In this document: piece by piece, positions 1 to 8,726 of the stretch
Layout of the letters: every line of letters begins with the position of its first letter
How positions within the stretch are numbered: the first letter of the stretch is position 1
NCBI GenBank assembly: GCA_945952065.1
Contig: CAMFGY010000002.1
Coordinates: forward strand, 124,001 to 188,000
Direction of reading: 5' to 3'
Source: an uncultured Burkholderiales bacterium
GTDB taxonomy: Bacteria > Pseudomonadota > Gammaproteobacteria > Burkholderiales > Burkholderiaceae_C
Length of the DNA stretch: 64,000 bases
Position numbers and translations under genes: made by a program
The notes under the pieces: generated by a model
What the model was told of the DNA's origin: nothing
The model's input: only the letters and a program-made list of their open reading frames with translations
The model's database searches: none

Positions 1-3000
1 TGACTGCCGATGATGGGTGTGTTGTTGACCCGCTGCGCGGACTCTATGGTTGGCTTTGTTTGCATTGCGAGACGGATAGAGCTCAGCTCGTCAATGTCGA
101 CCCCTTGGCACTTGTTCTTTACGGCGACGTTGGCCCCTACAGCAGCTCTGATAGACGGCTGGTGCTGAGAGCACTGAAGGCGGCAGCGGACCGCTTCCCC
201 TGGTTCAGAAATGACGACTGGGCAGCTCGGCCTTTTGGTGCTTTGGGTTCACCAGATTTAATCGCGGACTTCGCTTTGATTCTCAGGGACCCGGCACGCG
301 GTCTCGCACATGAGCCGTTCTTGGCATGCGTCATAGACGCGTTGATTCATGGCTCACCGATTCCTGCGCTGGCCACCGACCTTTACGCCGTCGTGACAGA
401 TTCGACCTACACCTCTCGCGTGCGTCGCGAAAGCGCGGCCGCTTGGCTCAACTGCACTGGCAATGATTCAACTGCAGCCCTGCAGCTACTTTCCGACATT
501 CGAACTGGTGACGTGTTGGATGACGATGACGAAATCAGCGGCCGACTGCTGGATGCCTTGTTTCCGGTGCATATGTCGGCACAACAAGCTTTAGAGAGCC
601 TGCACGGGGCAAAGGCCGAAAGTCTGATTGGCTGGTACCACATGTTCTGGGCAGATGATTTCGTGGCCAGAATCCCGAAAGCCCAGATTGCAGATGCCCT
701 TGACCAACTCTTGAAATTTACAGGCAGTCCTGAGGTGCAAGAGGATTCAGAACAAGGGTTTCCCAAACTGGAAAACATCAGAAAGACCGCCCTTAGTCTG
801 CTGAACCATGGGCTGAACATCATTGGAGACGAATCGTCAGACCAGCAGTTATTCAACTGGCTGGGACTGGGGATCGATAAGTACGGCCAAGAACCGTTGC
901 ACTCCGATGTGAAAAACGAAATTGTGAGTTGGTTGGGCGCACGCCCTGAGCGTATGAAGGGCGTTTATCAATGCGGTGTGGACGAGTACCTTTCAGGCGA
1001 TGCGACCACACGCCGGCCCTGGGCAATTGAGAATCGCCTTTACTCGGCGAGTCGCCCTGTGGATTGGTTGCCTTGGGTTCTGGAAAGACTCGCAGATTGG
1101 GGCGACGAAGAACTGGCCAAACATTGGTTCCAACATGCCGCCTGGGCGGTCATGAATGAGCAGGCTGTCGGTAGCATCAACTTGGAATATTTGGAAAGTT
1201 GGGTGCGGAAACACATCGGCGTCTGGCCGACTGCCGAGCAATGGCTCGAAGAGCGTACTTCGCTTCCTCTGGATTCCTGGGATGAGGAAGAGCATAGAAG
1301 GAAAGTGCAGAACCAATTGGATGCCGCATCTCGCAGGGCCAATGAGCGGGCGGTGTTGGCTCCTTTTCTGCCTGGCGTGTTCGCTGGAACGGCTCCGGCC
1401 CATGTGATGGGGAAGATCGCCATAAAGTACAAGCAGCCGCCTTCGGGCAACCAAGGAAGAACGGCGACAGAGCGTGTTGCTAACTACCTTTGTGGTACCC
1501 CGGATGAAGCTGCTAAGGCTATTTCTGCCTTGACACTCGTTCTTGGGCGACGTGACCTCAATACTCGGGCGGAGGTTATATCGTCATTCGAGAAAGGCGA
1601 GCGTTTCTGGCTCAGTTACGCCTGTTTACTCGCAGCGGAACTTGCATGGGCACAAGAGCCGACAGTTTTCGCATCGATTTCAGCAAGTGCGCTAGAAGCG
1701 CTGATCGCCTACCATTTGATAGACGAAGGAGGGCGAACTTGCGGGTGGTTCAAGGCGCTGTGCATGGCGCATCCGGACACCGTTCACCGTGTTTCTAAAG
1801 AGCTTCTTGAGGCTGATTTGCGGGTGGACCCACCAAGACTGCAGCTCTATTTCGGTTTGCCGGATGACGATGCGTCAAGAGAGTTCGTTGCGTTGCTTTT
1901 GCCCGATTTGTTGATGGCAATACCTAGTGCGCCGACGAGTGAGCAGCTTCGGATATTCAATTCCTGCCTGATTCGCGCGGCAAAAAAACATCTGGCGCCG
2001 GAAACACTCCAAAGCTTGCTTGCAGAGAGGCTCAAAGACGAACGCCTATCCATTGAATTTTTTGCTGCACTCCAGATTGCCGCGCTGACCTCGGACCCTG
2101 AACTGCACTTACTTGAACTCAAGACAGTTGCAGACGTTCAGCCGGATATCGGGCTAGCTATCCGCCGAGCATTCGTAGAGCAGAGGGAGGACGATTCCGG
2201 CTGCGTTGAGGAGTCAATCGAATCGGCCGGCTTGCTGATAGAACTTCTCGCTGAATGTGCGCAAGCATCTAATTCATTGATGCCGCACGAGTCAGAAGAT
2301 CCGTTTGGAGAGGGCTGCCGACTCATTCACAACCTGGCCAAACAAATCTCTGATTTGTCCAGTCCATTGGCGACCAAAGAACTCATGCGACTTCGAGCGT
2401 TGCCTGCCATGGGCGCGTGGCGCACTGAACTTGATTGGTATATCGGGGTACAGCAAAAGCTTGCTCGTTCAATTTCGTTCGTGGCGCCAAACGCCACAGA
2501 GGTTGGAAAGGTCCTATGCAATCTTGAACCGGCAAACGCCCGAGACATGGCCATTTTGCTGATCGAGAAAATGATGTGGCTTGCAAAGCGGATTCGATCA
2601 GAAGAAACGAATCAGCTATTGCTGTTCTGGGAGAAAGACTCGAAGGGAGTACTTAAGCCGAAGTCTGAAAACTCTTGCAGGGACGTACTGCACGGACTGC
2701 TTCGCGACAGCATGCTTCCGCTAGGTGTTCAAGTTGAAAAGGAAGCAATGGCAGCGGCCGACAAACGCGCCGACTTGCAGGCAAACACATTGCACCGTGG
2801 CGCCCGCATCGTCGTACCCGTCGAGATAAAAAAGGAAAGCCACTCCGAGGTCTGGACAGCTTGGGTGGATCAGCTTGAGGCGCGATACACGAGCAACCCA
2901 GGTGCCCAGGGCATTGGCGTCTACCTTGTATTTTGGTTCGGTGATAAGCCAAAGCGGCACCCGGATGGCACGGTACCACGCAACGCTGAGCACATGGCCG

Positions 3001-3080
3001 AACTCCTTGGTGCGGCAATACCTAAGGACAGATGGAACCGGATATTCGGCCTAGTCATTGACTTGTCGGCGCGAGCCTAA
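1..3080 (+). CDS. Large accessory protein with PD-(D/E)XK-like C-terminus, 5' partial
   Basis: The frame (codons starting at position 3) is open to the left edge, so only about the last 1025 residues are seen; the TTG at 60 is just the first start-like codon in view. Most of the protein looks like alpha-helical repeat, with DPLALVLYGDV near the visible N-terminus. The end, numbered from the TTG, has Asp905, then VPVEIKK with Glu922 and Lys924, then VYLVFWFG: the D-(16)-ExK pattern and hydrophobic strands of a restriction-endonuclease-like fold. Large P-loop/NACHT-type NTPases of phage-defence islands have similar helical regions and nuclease-like tails, so an upstream NTPase domain is plausible but unseen. 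It sits inside the Tn7-like end, consistent with defence cargo. The specific function is not established. Confidence 0.6.
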   Translation, partial: TADDGCVVDPLRGLYGWLCLHCETDRAQLVNVDPLALVLYGDVGPYSSSDRRLVLRALKAAADRFPWFRNDDWAARPFGALGSPDLIADFALILRDPARGLAHEPFLACVIDALIHGSPIPALATDLYAVVTDSTYTSRVRRESAAAWLNCTGNDSTAALQLLSDIRTGDVLDDDDEISGRLLDALFPVHMSAQQALESLHGAKAESLIGWYHMFWADDFVARIPKAQIADALDQLLKFTGSPEVQEDSEQGFPKLENIRKTALSLLNHGLNIIGDESSDQQLFNWLGLGIDKYGQEPLHSDVKNEIVSWLGARPERMKGVYQCGVDEYLSGDATTRRPWAIENRLYSASRPVDWLPWVLERLADWGDEELAKHWFQHAAWAVMNEQAVGSINLEYLESWVRKHIGVWPTAEQWLEERTSLPLDSWDEEEHRRKVQNQLDAASRRANERAVLAPFLPGVFAGTAPAHVMGKIAIKYKQPPSGNQGRTATERVANYLCGTPDEAAKAISALTLVLGRRDLNTRAEVISSFEKGERFWLSYACLLAAELAWAQEPTVFASISASALEALIAYHLIDEGGRTCGWFKALCMAHPDTVHRVSKELLEADLRVDPPRLQLYFGLPDDDASREFVALLLPDLLMAIPSAPTSEQLRIFNSCLIRAAKKHLAPETLQSLLAERLKDERLSIEFFAALQIAALTSDPELHLLELKTVADVQPDIGLAIRRAFVEQREDDSGCVEESIESAGLLIELLAECAQASNSLMPHESEDPFGEGCRLIHNLAKQISDLSSPLATKELMRLRALPAMGAWRTELDWYIGVQQKLARSISFVAPNATEVGKVLCNLEPANARDMAILLIEKMMWLAKRIRSEETNQLLLFWEKDSKGVLKPKSENSCRDVLHGLLRDSMLPLGVQVEKEAMAAADKRADLQANTLHRGARIVVPVEIKKESHSEVWTAWVDQLEARYTSNPGAQGIGVYLVFWFGDKPKRHPDGTVPRNAEHMAELLGAAIPKDRWNRIFGLVIDLSARA

Positions 3081-3151
3081 GCCGAGGCAACGAGTCCTGC
3101 GGACTGCGCATGGCATTGGCCTTCTACAGCGCACTGCAAAACAACGCGGAT

Positions 3152-3181
3152 AAAGGAAAGGCGCCTCGGCGCCTTTCCTTT
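3152..3181 (+). terminator. Hairpin terminator after the accessory gene
   Basis: A perfect 14-base inverted repeat (AAAGGAAAGGCGCC at 3152-3165, its complement at 3168-3181) lies 72 bp past the stop codon. The A-rich left arm and T-rich right arm would serve transcription from either side. It closes the cargo gene before the element end. Confidence 0.65.
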
Positions 3182-3297
3182 ACTTAACCTGTTTTAGCCA
3201 GCATTGGGGATCTGCTCGTTCATCCAAACGACACATCAATCGCCCCTGAAATTCCTTTAATTGCCCTCATGCCCCCATTGCAGCGTTGCCGCGAAAC

Positions 3298-3348
3298 GAC
3301 TTTGTTTCGCAGGCAAGGACTTTGTTTCCGGGGTAACGACTTTATTTC
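3298..3348. repeat. Three 11-bp repeats at 20-bp period (putative TnsB sites)
   Basis: GACTTTGTTTC occurs at 3298-3308 and 3318-3328, and GACTTTATTTC at 3338-3348, exactly 20 bp apart. The outermost copy ends 9 bp before the terminal ACA. Closely packed repeats next to the glmS-proximal end resemble the TnsB sites of the Tn7 right end. The first copy also lies in a small inverted repeat, GCGAAAC/GTTTCGC (3291-3310). Confidence 0.65.
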
Positions 3349-3357
3349 AGACTGACA

Positions 3358-3382
3358 GCAAATAGGGGCACCAGCCCCCTAC
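3358..3382. other. attTn7 junction: presumed target duplication and glmS 3' spacer
   Basis: GCAAA (3358-3362) is the presumed 5-bp target duplication, followed by 20 bp up to the glmS TAA. Tn7 and relatives use TnsD, which recognises the conserved 3' coding end of glmS, and insert with the duplication centred 23 bp past the stop; that spacing is exact here. The partner GCAAA would be at the other element end, outside the window. Confidence 0.6.
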
Positions 3383-5254
3383 TTACTCCACTGTCACGCT
3401 CTTGGCCAGGTTGCGAGGCTTGTCGACATCGGTGCCGCGGGCGCAGGCGGTGTGATAGGCGAGCAACTGCAGCGGGATCACATGCAAGATGGGGCTGAGT
3501 GCGCCATAGTGCTCAGGCATGCGGATCACATGCAGGCCGGGCTCCGATTGGATCTGGGTGTCACCGTCGGCGAAGACATAGAGTTGGCCGCCACGTGCGC
3601 GCACCTCTTGCATATTGCTCTTGAGTTTTTCCAGCAAGGTGTCGTTGGGCGCCACGGTCACGACAGGCATTTCAGCGGTGACGAGTGCCAAGGGGCCATG
3701 CTTGAGCTCACCTGCCGGGTAGGCTTCGGCATGGATGTAGCTGATCTCCTTGAGCTTCAAAGCGCCTTCCAAGGCAATCGGGTAGTGCAGGCCGCGCCCC
3801 AGGAAAAGCGCGTTTTCCTTGCGAGCGAACTCTTCGCTCCAAGCAATGACTTGAGGCTCCAAAGCCAACACCGCTTGCACCGCCACGGGCAGGTGCCGTA
3901 GGGCTTTCAAATGCTCGGCTTCTTGCGCTTCGCTCAAGTGGCCGCGCGTCTGGGCCAGGGCCAGGGTCAACAAGAACAGGCCCACCAGCTGGGTTGTGAA
4001 CGCTTTGGTGGATGCCACGCCGATTTCTGCGCCTGCACGGGTGATGTAGGCCAATTCGCATTCGCGAACCATGGCACTGGTGGCCACATTGCAGACCGTC
4101 AAGGTGTGCTTCATGCCCATGGCGCGCGCATGTTTCAAAGCGGCCAGGGTGTCGGCCGTTTCTCCGCTCTGGCTGATCGTAACGACCAAAGTGCGCGGGT
4201 TCGGCACGCTGTCGCGGTAGCGGTATTCGCTGGCAATTTCCACGCTGGTCGGGATCTTGGCAATGCTTTCCAGCCAATACTTGGCGGTTGAGCCTGAATA
4301 AAAGCTGGTGCCACAAGCCAAGATCAAGACCGAGTCCACCTCCTTGAAGATGCGGTAAGCGCCGTCCCCAAACAACTCAGGGCTGATGCCGGTGATGGCT
4401 TCGAGCGTGTTGGCGATGGCCGTGGGCTGCTCGAAGATTTCCTTTTGCATATAGTGGCGATACGGGCCCAGTTCCGCTGCGCCGCTGTGCGCATGCACGG
4501 TGCGGACTTCGCGCTGCTGCGGCTCATAACGGCCTGTTTCAGCGTTGCGTCGCGTGATCCAGAAGCGTCCCGGCTGCAGGTCCACCACATCGCCTTCTTC
4601 CAAGTAGACGATCTGGTCGGTCACCCCTGCCAGCGCCATGGCGTCGGAGGCCACGAAGTGCTCACCGTCTGCGGCGTCCATGCCCACACCCAGCACCAGC
4701 GGCGAGCCTTCGCGTGCCGCCACCACATGATGCGGCTCATCTCGGCAAAACACCGCCACCGCATAAGCGCCCTTCAGGCGCGGCAAGGCTTGTTGCACAG
4801 CGTCGAGCAAGTCACCGCTGTAGAGATGGTCAATCAAATGGGCGATGACCTCGGTATCGGTCTGGCTGCTGAAGACGTAGCCGCGCGACTTCAGTTCGGC
4901 TCGCAGTTCATCGTGGTTTTCGATGATGCCGTTGTGCACCAGCGCAATCCGCCCCACGCTGTCGGCGCTGGCGTTGGGGCCTTGCGAGAAATGCGGGTGC
5001 GCGTTGTGAACGGCCGGTGCCCCGTGGGTGGCCCAGCGGGTGTGGGCAATGCCGGTGCCGGAGGCGATGCCATCTTCAGCCGCCAAACCGGTGAGCTCCG
5101 CCACGCGGGAAGTGCTGCGAGCACGCTTGAGCCCGCCGTCTTGGTGCACTGCCACACCACAAGAGTCATAGCCCCGGTATTCCAGGCGCTTGAGGCCTTC
5201 GATCAAGATGGGGACGATGTTGCGCTGACTGACGGCTCCGACGATTCCGCACAT
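3383..5254 (-). CDS. glmS: Glutamine-fructose-6-phosphate aminotransferase (isomerizing)
   Basis: Makes glucosamine-6-phosphate from fructose-6-phosphate and glutamine, the first step to UDP-GlcNAc for peptidoglycan and LPS. The start is set so the protein begins MCGIVGAV, exposing the catalytic Cys1 of the N-terminal glutamine amidotransferase domain (about 1-220); an in-frame ATG 18 codons upstream would bury it. Two SIS sugar-isomerase domains follow, with SGETADT and the C-terminus [13 protein letters not shown]. The length, 623 aa, is near the usual 609-620. This conserved C-terminal coding sequence is also the TnsD recognition target, matching the transposon end just downstream. It is divergent from the Lrp-type regulator. 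Confidence 0.97.
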   Translation of the reverse strand: MCGIVGAVSQRNIVPILIEGLKRLEYRGYDSCGVAVHQDGGLKRARSTSRVAELTGLAAEDGIASGTGIAHTRWATHGAPAVHNAHPHFSQGPNASADSVGRIALVHNGIIENHDELRAELKSRGYVFSSQTDTEVIAHLIDHLYSGDLLDAVQQALPRLKGAYAVAVFCRDEPHHVVAAREGSPLVLGVGMDAADGEHFVASDAMALAGVTDQIVYLEEGDVVDLQPGRFWITRRNAETGRYEPQQREVRTVHAHSGAAELGPYRHYMQKEIFEQPTAIANTLEAITGISPELFGDGAYRIFKEVDSVLILACGTSFYSGSTAKYWLESIAKIPTSVEIASEYRYRDSVPNPRTLVVTISQSGETADTLAALKHARAMGMKHTLTVCNVATSAMVRECELAYITRAGAEIGVASTKAFTTQLVGLFLLTLALAQTRGHLSEAQEAEHLKALRHLPVAVQAVLALEPQVIAWSEEFARKENALFLGRGLHYPIALEGALKLKEISYIHAEAYPAGELKHGPLALVTAEMPVVTVAPNDTLLEKLKSNMQEVRARGGQLYVFADGDTQIQSEPGLHVIRMPEHYGALSPILHVIPLQLLAYHTACARGTDVDKPRNLAKSVTVE

Positions 5255-5403
5255 GGTGTTTGGCTCCAGAAAGGGTTTGGGCTTGTGAACGGAGCGAATC
5301 GTAGGCATTCCTCAACAATGAATGCTTTCAAAATTTGCTTGTTTTTGAAACAATCGGCCTCGCCAGAGATATCGTGAAGACTTATTTCACAAATCAAAAA
5401 ACT

Positions 5404-5892
5404 ATGGATGATTCAACCGCAACCTTGAGCCTGGACGCCAGCGATCTGCGCATCCTGGACTTGCTGCAACAAGATGCTGCGCTGTCCAATCAGGACTTGG
5501 CCGGACTGGCCCATGTATCTCCCGCCACCTGCTTGCGACGCGTCAAGCGCCTGGTGGACGCCGGCATCATCGAGCGCCGGGTGGCCCTGCTTTCGGCCGA
5601 AAAACTGGGAGCGGGGCTGACCGCCATTGTTGAAATCACCTTGGATCGCCAAGGCGCGGAGCACCTGCAAGCCTTTGAAACGCGGGTTCTGGCTGACAGC
5701 GCGGTTCAGCAGTGCTACCAAGTCTCACCGGGGCCAGATTTTGTGTTGATTCTGCAGGTGCCCGATATGCCGGCCTACCACGCCCTGGTGCTGCGTCTTT
5801 TCACGCAAGACGCCAATGTGCGCAACGTCAAAGCCTTCTTCAGCGTGCGCCGGGGCAAATTTGAGCCGCGCGTGCATTTGCCGAGTCGCTGA
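5404..5892 (+). CDS. Lrp/AsnC family transcriptional regulator
   Basis: A 162-aa regulator with an N-terminal winged helix-turn-helix (about 15-60, LDASDLRILDLLQ then VSPATCLRRVKRL) and a C-terminal RAM/ligand-binding domain (about 70-150, including YQVSPGPDFVLIL). The ATG at 5404 fits the family N-terminus; the frame is open further upstream but adds nonconserved sequence. Lrp proteins sense amino acids and act as oligomers. It is divergent from glmS across about 150 bp. The target genes cannot be told from the sequence. Confidence 0.88.
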   Translation: MDDSTATLSLDASDLRILDLLQQDAALSNQDLAGLAHVSPATCLRRVKRLVDAGIIERRVALLSAEKLGAGLTAIVEITLDRQGAEHLQAFETRVLADSAVQQCYQVSPGPDFVLILQVPDMPAYHALVLRLFTQDANVRNVKAFFSVRRGKFEPRVHLPSR

Positions 5893-5941
5893 GCTTAGTC
5901 CAGCCGCCAATTGGCAGCCGCCAGGCCCGAGCCCCATGAAA

Positions 5942-5963
5942 AAAGCGGCCCGCGGGCCGCTTT
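5942..5963. terminator. Bidirectional terminator between convergent genes
   Basis: A perfect 22-bp palindrome, AAAGCGGCCCG and its complement. Six A residues on the left give a U-run to the minus-strand transcript from the protease gene; the right side has only TTTCGTT, so it is stronger for that gene than for the Lrp gene. Confidence 0.75.
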
Positions 5964-5993
5964 CGTTCGAACAAGACCGAGGTCTTGCGCCAT

Positions 5994-7112
5994 TCAGGCC
6001 TTGTTGCGACGGCGTGCAGCGCCAGCCACCACCCACAGGCCCAGAGCCATCAAGGCATAGGTCTGAGGCTCGGGCACCGCCGTCACGCTGGCGATGAAGC
6101 CCAGGTGCGAGAACACAGCCGTCGAACCCGACAGGTCACCATAGCTGGACTTGTTGACCGTGCTCGCGTCGCAGTCCAAGGCGAAAGTGCTGCAAGCTTG
6201 CCAACCCCAAGAGTGCACGCCGGACAGCACCCATTCCGTGCCATTCCAGACGAAGTCGCCACCGCCGGAGTCGCCACCGGCGATCAGACCTTCCAGGCCG
6301 CCCAGGCCGTCATTGCTGCTGAACTTGTTGCCTGTGATGTCGGCAATGCGCTGCATGGTGTTGTGCTGCGCGGTCCCCTTGTCGAAGTCCACCATATAGG
6401 TGACGCCGTATTTGTAGTAGTTCTCGTCATAGCCCCAGTCAGGACCGATGGCGTCGCCCACGACCTTGTTGAAGGTCTTGCTGTCGATGTCAAAGGTGTT
6501 GAAGGCGTAGTGACCAAACTTGCCATCGTTCCAGTTGGTGGCGGTGTTGTTGCCACCATTGCTGGTGGTGCCATAGCCGGCCATCAAGTGGGTCTTGCCC
6601 ACGTCGTTGGTGGTGCTGAGGTTGTAGCCCTTGATGGTGGTGACGGGGGCGTCCAGCTTCAGGATGGCGATGTCCGCGCCCGTATCCAAGTCACCATTCC
6701 AGCCAGAATGGATGAAGGCATTGCCCACCGACACATTGCGGGTTTCAACGGCCTTGCCGTCGTACCAACCAAACTGCACCGTCATCTTGCTGAAGTCATC
6801 AGCGCAATGCGCTGCAGTCAGCACATACTGGCCGCCCGCCAGCAAAGAGCCCGAGCAGGCGTAGTTGCCGGCCGAGGTGGTGAAGCTCAGACGCGCCACA
6901 CCGTCGAGCAAACCGGCCACGCCACCAATCACTTGGCCCGGCGCAAAACGCCAGTTAGAGGGGTCGCTGGTGTTGCCAGTCAGAGGGTCCATGCCAATGG
7001 CGCTGGCAGGAGGCAAACGCAGGTTCGCTGTGCTTTGATCGCCCGCGGCATGCGCGGCGCCCACCAAAGTCAGCAGCGCGGCTGCGGCGATGACATTCAA
7101 ATGCTTGACCAA
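5994..7112 (-). CDS. Secreted trypsin-like serine protease with PEP-CTERM anchor (copy 1)
   Basis: A 372-aa S1-type protease. The start is set at TTG 7112, preceded by GAGGAG at good spacing; this gives a clean signal peptide (LVKHLNVIAAAALL, cleavage after AHA). Catalytic residues are visible: His in LTAAHC (about 102), Asp in GADIAIL (about 147) and Ser in GGDSGGG (about 282). The C-terminus is a PEP-CTERM tail: VPEP, a hydrophobic helix, then RRRNKA. Such proteins are exported by Sec and sorted by an exosortase, which is not in this window. The neighbouring gene is a close paralogue in the same orientation, so this is a tandem duplication. Confidence 0.88.
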   Translation of the reverse strand: MVKHLNVIAAAALLTLVGAAHAAGDQSTANLRLPPASAIGMDPLTGNTSDPSNWRFAPGQVIGGVAGLLDGVARLSFTTSAGNYACSGSLLAGGQYVLTAAHCADDFSKMTVQFGWYDGKAVETRNVSVGNAFIHSGWNGDLDTGADIAILKLDAPVTTIKGYNLSTTNDVGKTHLMAGYGTTSNGGNNTATNWNDGKFGHYAFNTFDIDSKTFNKVVGDAIGPDWGYDENYYKYGVTYMVDFDKGTAQHNTMQRIADITGNKFSSNDGLGGLEGLIAGGDSGGGDFVWNGTEWVLSGVHSWGWQACSTFALDCDASTVNKSSYGDLSGSTAVFSHLGFIASVTAVPEPQTYALMALGLWVVAGAARRRNKA

Positions 7113-7395
7113 GGTCCTACTCCTCGAAATTTGTCTTGAAACGGTCGATGCCCTGGTCAAAACGGTCGGGCTGCGCCCGTTGCTGTCATTGCCAGTGGTT
7201 CTTTTATACCCATCGATGCGTGAATATTGTCACGCCAAAGAAACCAAGCCAACCCCCAGACGAGGGCAGTGAATACCCCAAGAAGAAAATCAGAAGGCCC
7301 ATGCAATAGGCCGTTATGCAAGCGCCCCTGAACCGAGCGATCCAAGGGCGCAGGCAAGGCCAACATCAGCCGGATTCAGCCTGGAGGTCGTCTGA

Positions 7396-8505
7396 TCAGC
7401 ATTGTTGGCGGCGACGTGCCGCGCCAGCCACGGCCAACAGACCCAGCGCCATCAAGGCATAGGTTTGCGGTTCAGGCACAGCGGTCACGCTGTTGATGAA
7501 GGCAATGTGCGAAAACACGGCCGTGGAGCCCGAGAGATCGCCGTAGCTGGAGCCGTTGTTTGCCGCGTTGTCGCAAGTCGAGGGCGAAGTGACGCCGTAG
7601 TAGCTGCAAGCGTCGTTCCCGCCCCAGCCCCAAGAATGCACACCGGACAAGAGCCACTCGGTGCCGTTCCAAACAAAGTCACCGCCGCCCGAATCGCCAC
7701 CCGCAATCAAACCCTCGTCGGCCAAATTGGCGATCCCGGCATTGCCCCAGGTTTGGCCGACCTTGGCGCCGATCCGGCCGATGGTGTTGCGGTTCGCGGA
7801 GCCATCATCGAAGTCGACCATATAGGTCACGCCGTACTTGTAAAAGTCGGCGTTGTAGGCCGGATCGGCCAAGCTGTTCAGCGTTTTGCTGTCGATGTCG
7901 AAGGTGTTGAAGGCGTAGTGGCCGTAATTCCTGTCATTCCAGTTGGTGGCCGTGTTGCTGGTCGCTACATTGGTGGTGCCGTAGCCAGCCATCAAATGCT
8001 GCTTGCCCACATCGTTGGTGGTGCTGAGCTTGTAGCCCTTGATGGTGGTGACGGCCGAGTCCAACTTCAGGATGGCGATGTCGGCGCCGGTGTCGAGGTC
8101 ACCATTCCAGCCGCTGTGAACCGTGGCGTTGCCCACCGCGACACTGCGCGTCACGGCGGCCGTGCCGTTGTACCAGCCGAACTGCACGGTCATGCTCTTG
8201 AAGTCGTCGGCGCAATGAGCCGCCGTCAACACATACATGCCCCCCTCCAACAAGGAGCCCGAGCAGGCATAGCTCGCTCCGGCGTTGGTGGTGAAGCTGA
8301 GCTTAGCAACGCCGTCCAGCGCGCCGGCCACACCACCAATGGTTTGGCCGGGGGCAAAGCGCCAATTGGAGGGGGCCGAGGTATTGCCCGTGGTGGGGGT
8401 CAAATCGCCCAATGCGGTGGTTTGACCGTTGCTGGCTTGCGCAACGCCCGTCAGGGCCAATGCCGTTGCTGCGGCCAGCAGTTGGAGGGTATGAGTTTTC
8501 GCCAT
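7396..8505 (-). CDS. Secreted trypsin-like serine protease with PEP-CTERM anchor (copy 2)
   Basis: A 369-aa paralogue of the downstream protease. The start is the ATG at 8505, giving MAKTHTLQLLAAATALALTG with cleavage near AQA; more N-terminal in-frame codons give no signal peptide. It has the same triad: LTAAHC, GADIAIL and GGDSGGG. Long stretches match copy 1, such as SNWRFAPGQ and DTGADIAILKLD, and the VPEPQTYALMALGL tail is the same, ending RRRQQC. It differs mainly before the active Ser, where it carries a Cys-containing insertion, and in the linkers. It is probably anchored or processed by an exosortase at the cell surface. 283 bp separates the copies, so each may have its own promoter. 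Confidence 0.88.
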   Translation of the reverse strand: MAKTHTLQLLAAATALALTGVAQASNGQTTALGDLTPTTGNTSAPSNWRFAPGQTIGGVAGALDGVAKLSFTTNAGASYACSGSLLEGGMYVLTAAHCADDFKSMTVQFGWYNGTAAVTRSVAVGNATVHSGWNGDLDTGADIAILKLDSAVTTIKGYKLSTTNDVGKQHLMAGYGTTNVATSNTATNWNDRNYGHYAFNTFDIDSKTLNSLADPAYNADFYKYGVTYMVDFDDGSANRNTIGRIGAKVGQTWGNAGIANLADEGLIAGGDSGGGDFVWNGTEWLLSGVHSWGWGGNDACSYYGVTSPSTCDNAANNGSSYGDLSGSTAVFSHIAFINSVTAVPEPQTYALMALGLLAVAGAARRRQQC

Positions 8506-8726
8506 GATGTCCCAGTTCTTCCGTGATCGGCGCCCATAGGCGCCTACTCCCACTGCGACCCCAGCCTCCTGGGCAGGAGTCGCACCAAACGACGCAGAAA
8601 CTGCGATCGATGACGGCAATATGTCACGGCCTCACAGAGGCAGGACTGATGGCTTTTGCCCAAGTAAAAACCCCTAGACATCGCGCCGATTGACACGGCA
8701 CACCCGGCTCCGCTAGCCCCCCCCGC

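Larger units (their letters stand above)
1..3357. mobile_element. End portion of a Tn7-like element inserted at attTn7
   Basis: The element boundary is placed at the ACA at 3355-3357. Reading outward-in, the end begins TGTCAGTCTG, and three regularly spaced repeats lie just inside it. The base at 3360, centre of the presumed 5-bp target duplication, is the 23rd base after the glmS stop codon, which is the known Tn7 insertion point. The interior is visibly less G+C-rich than the genes to the right and carries a large accessory gene. No transposase gene is visible in the 3.36 kb seen; in canonical Tn7 tnsA lies next to the glmS-proximal end, so this would be a derived element, an inverted one or a remnant. 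The rest lies beyond the left edge. Confidence 0.62.
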
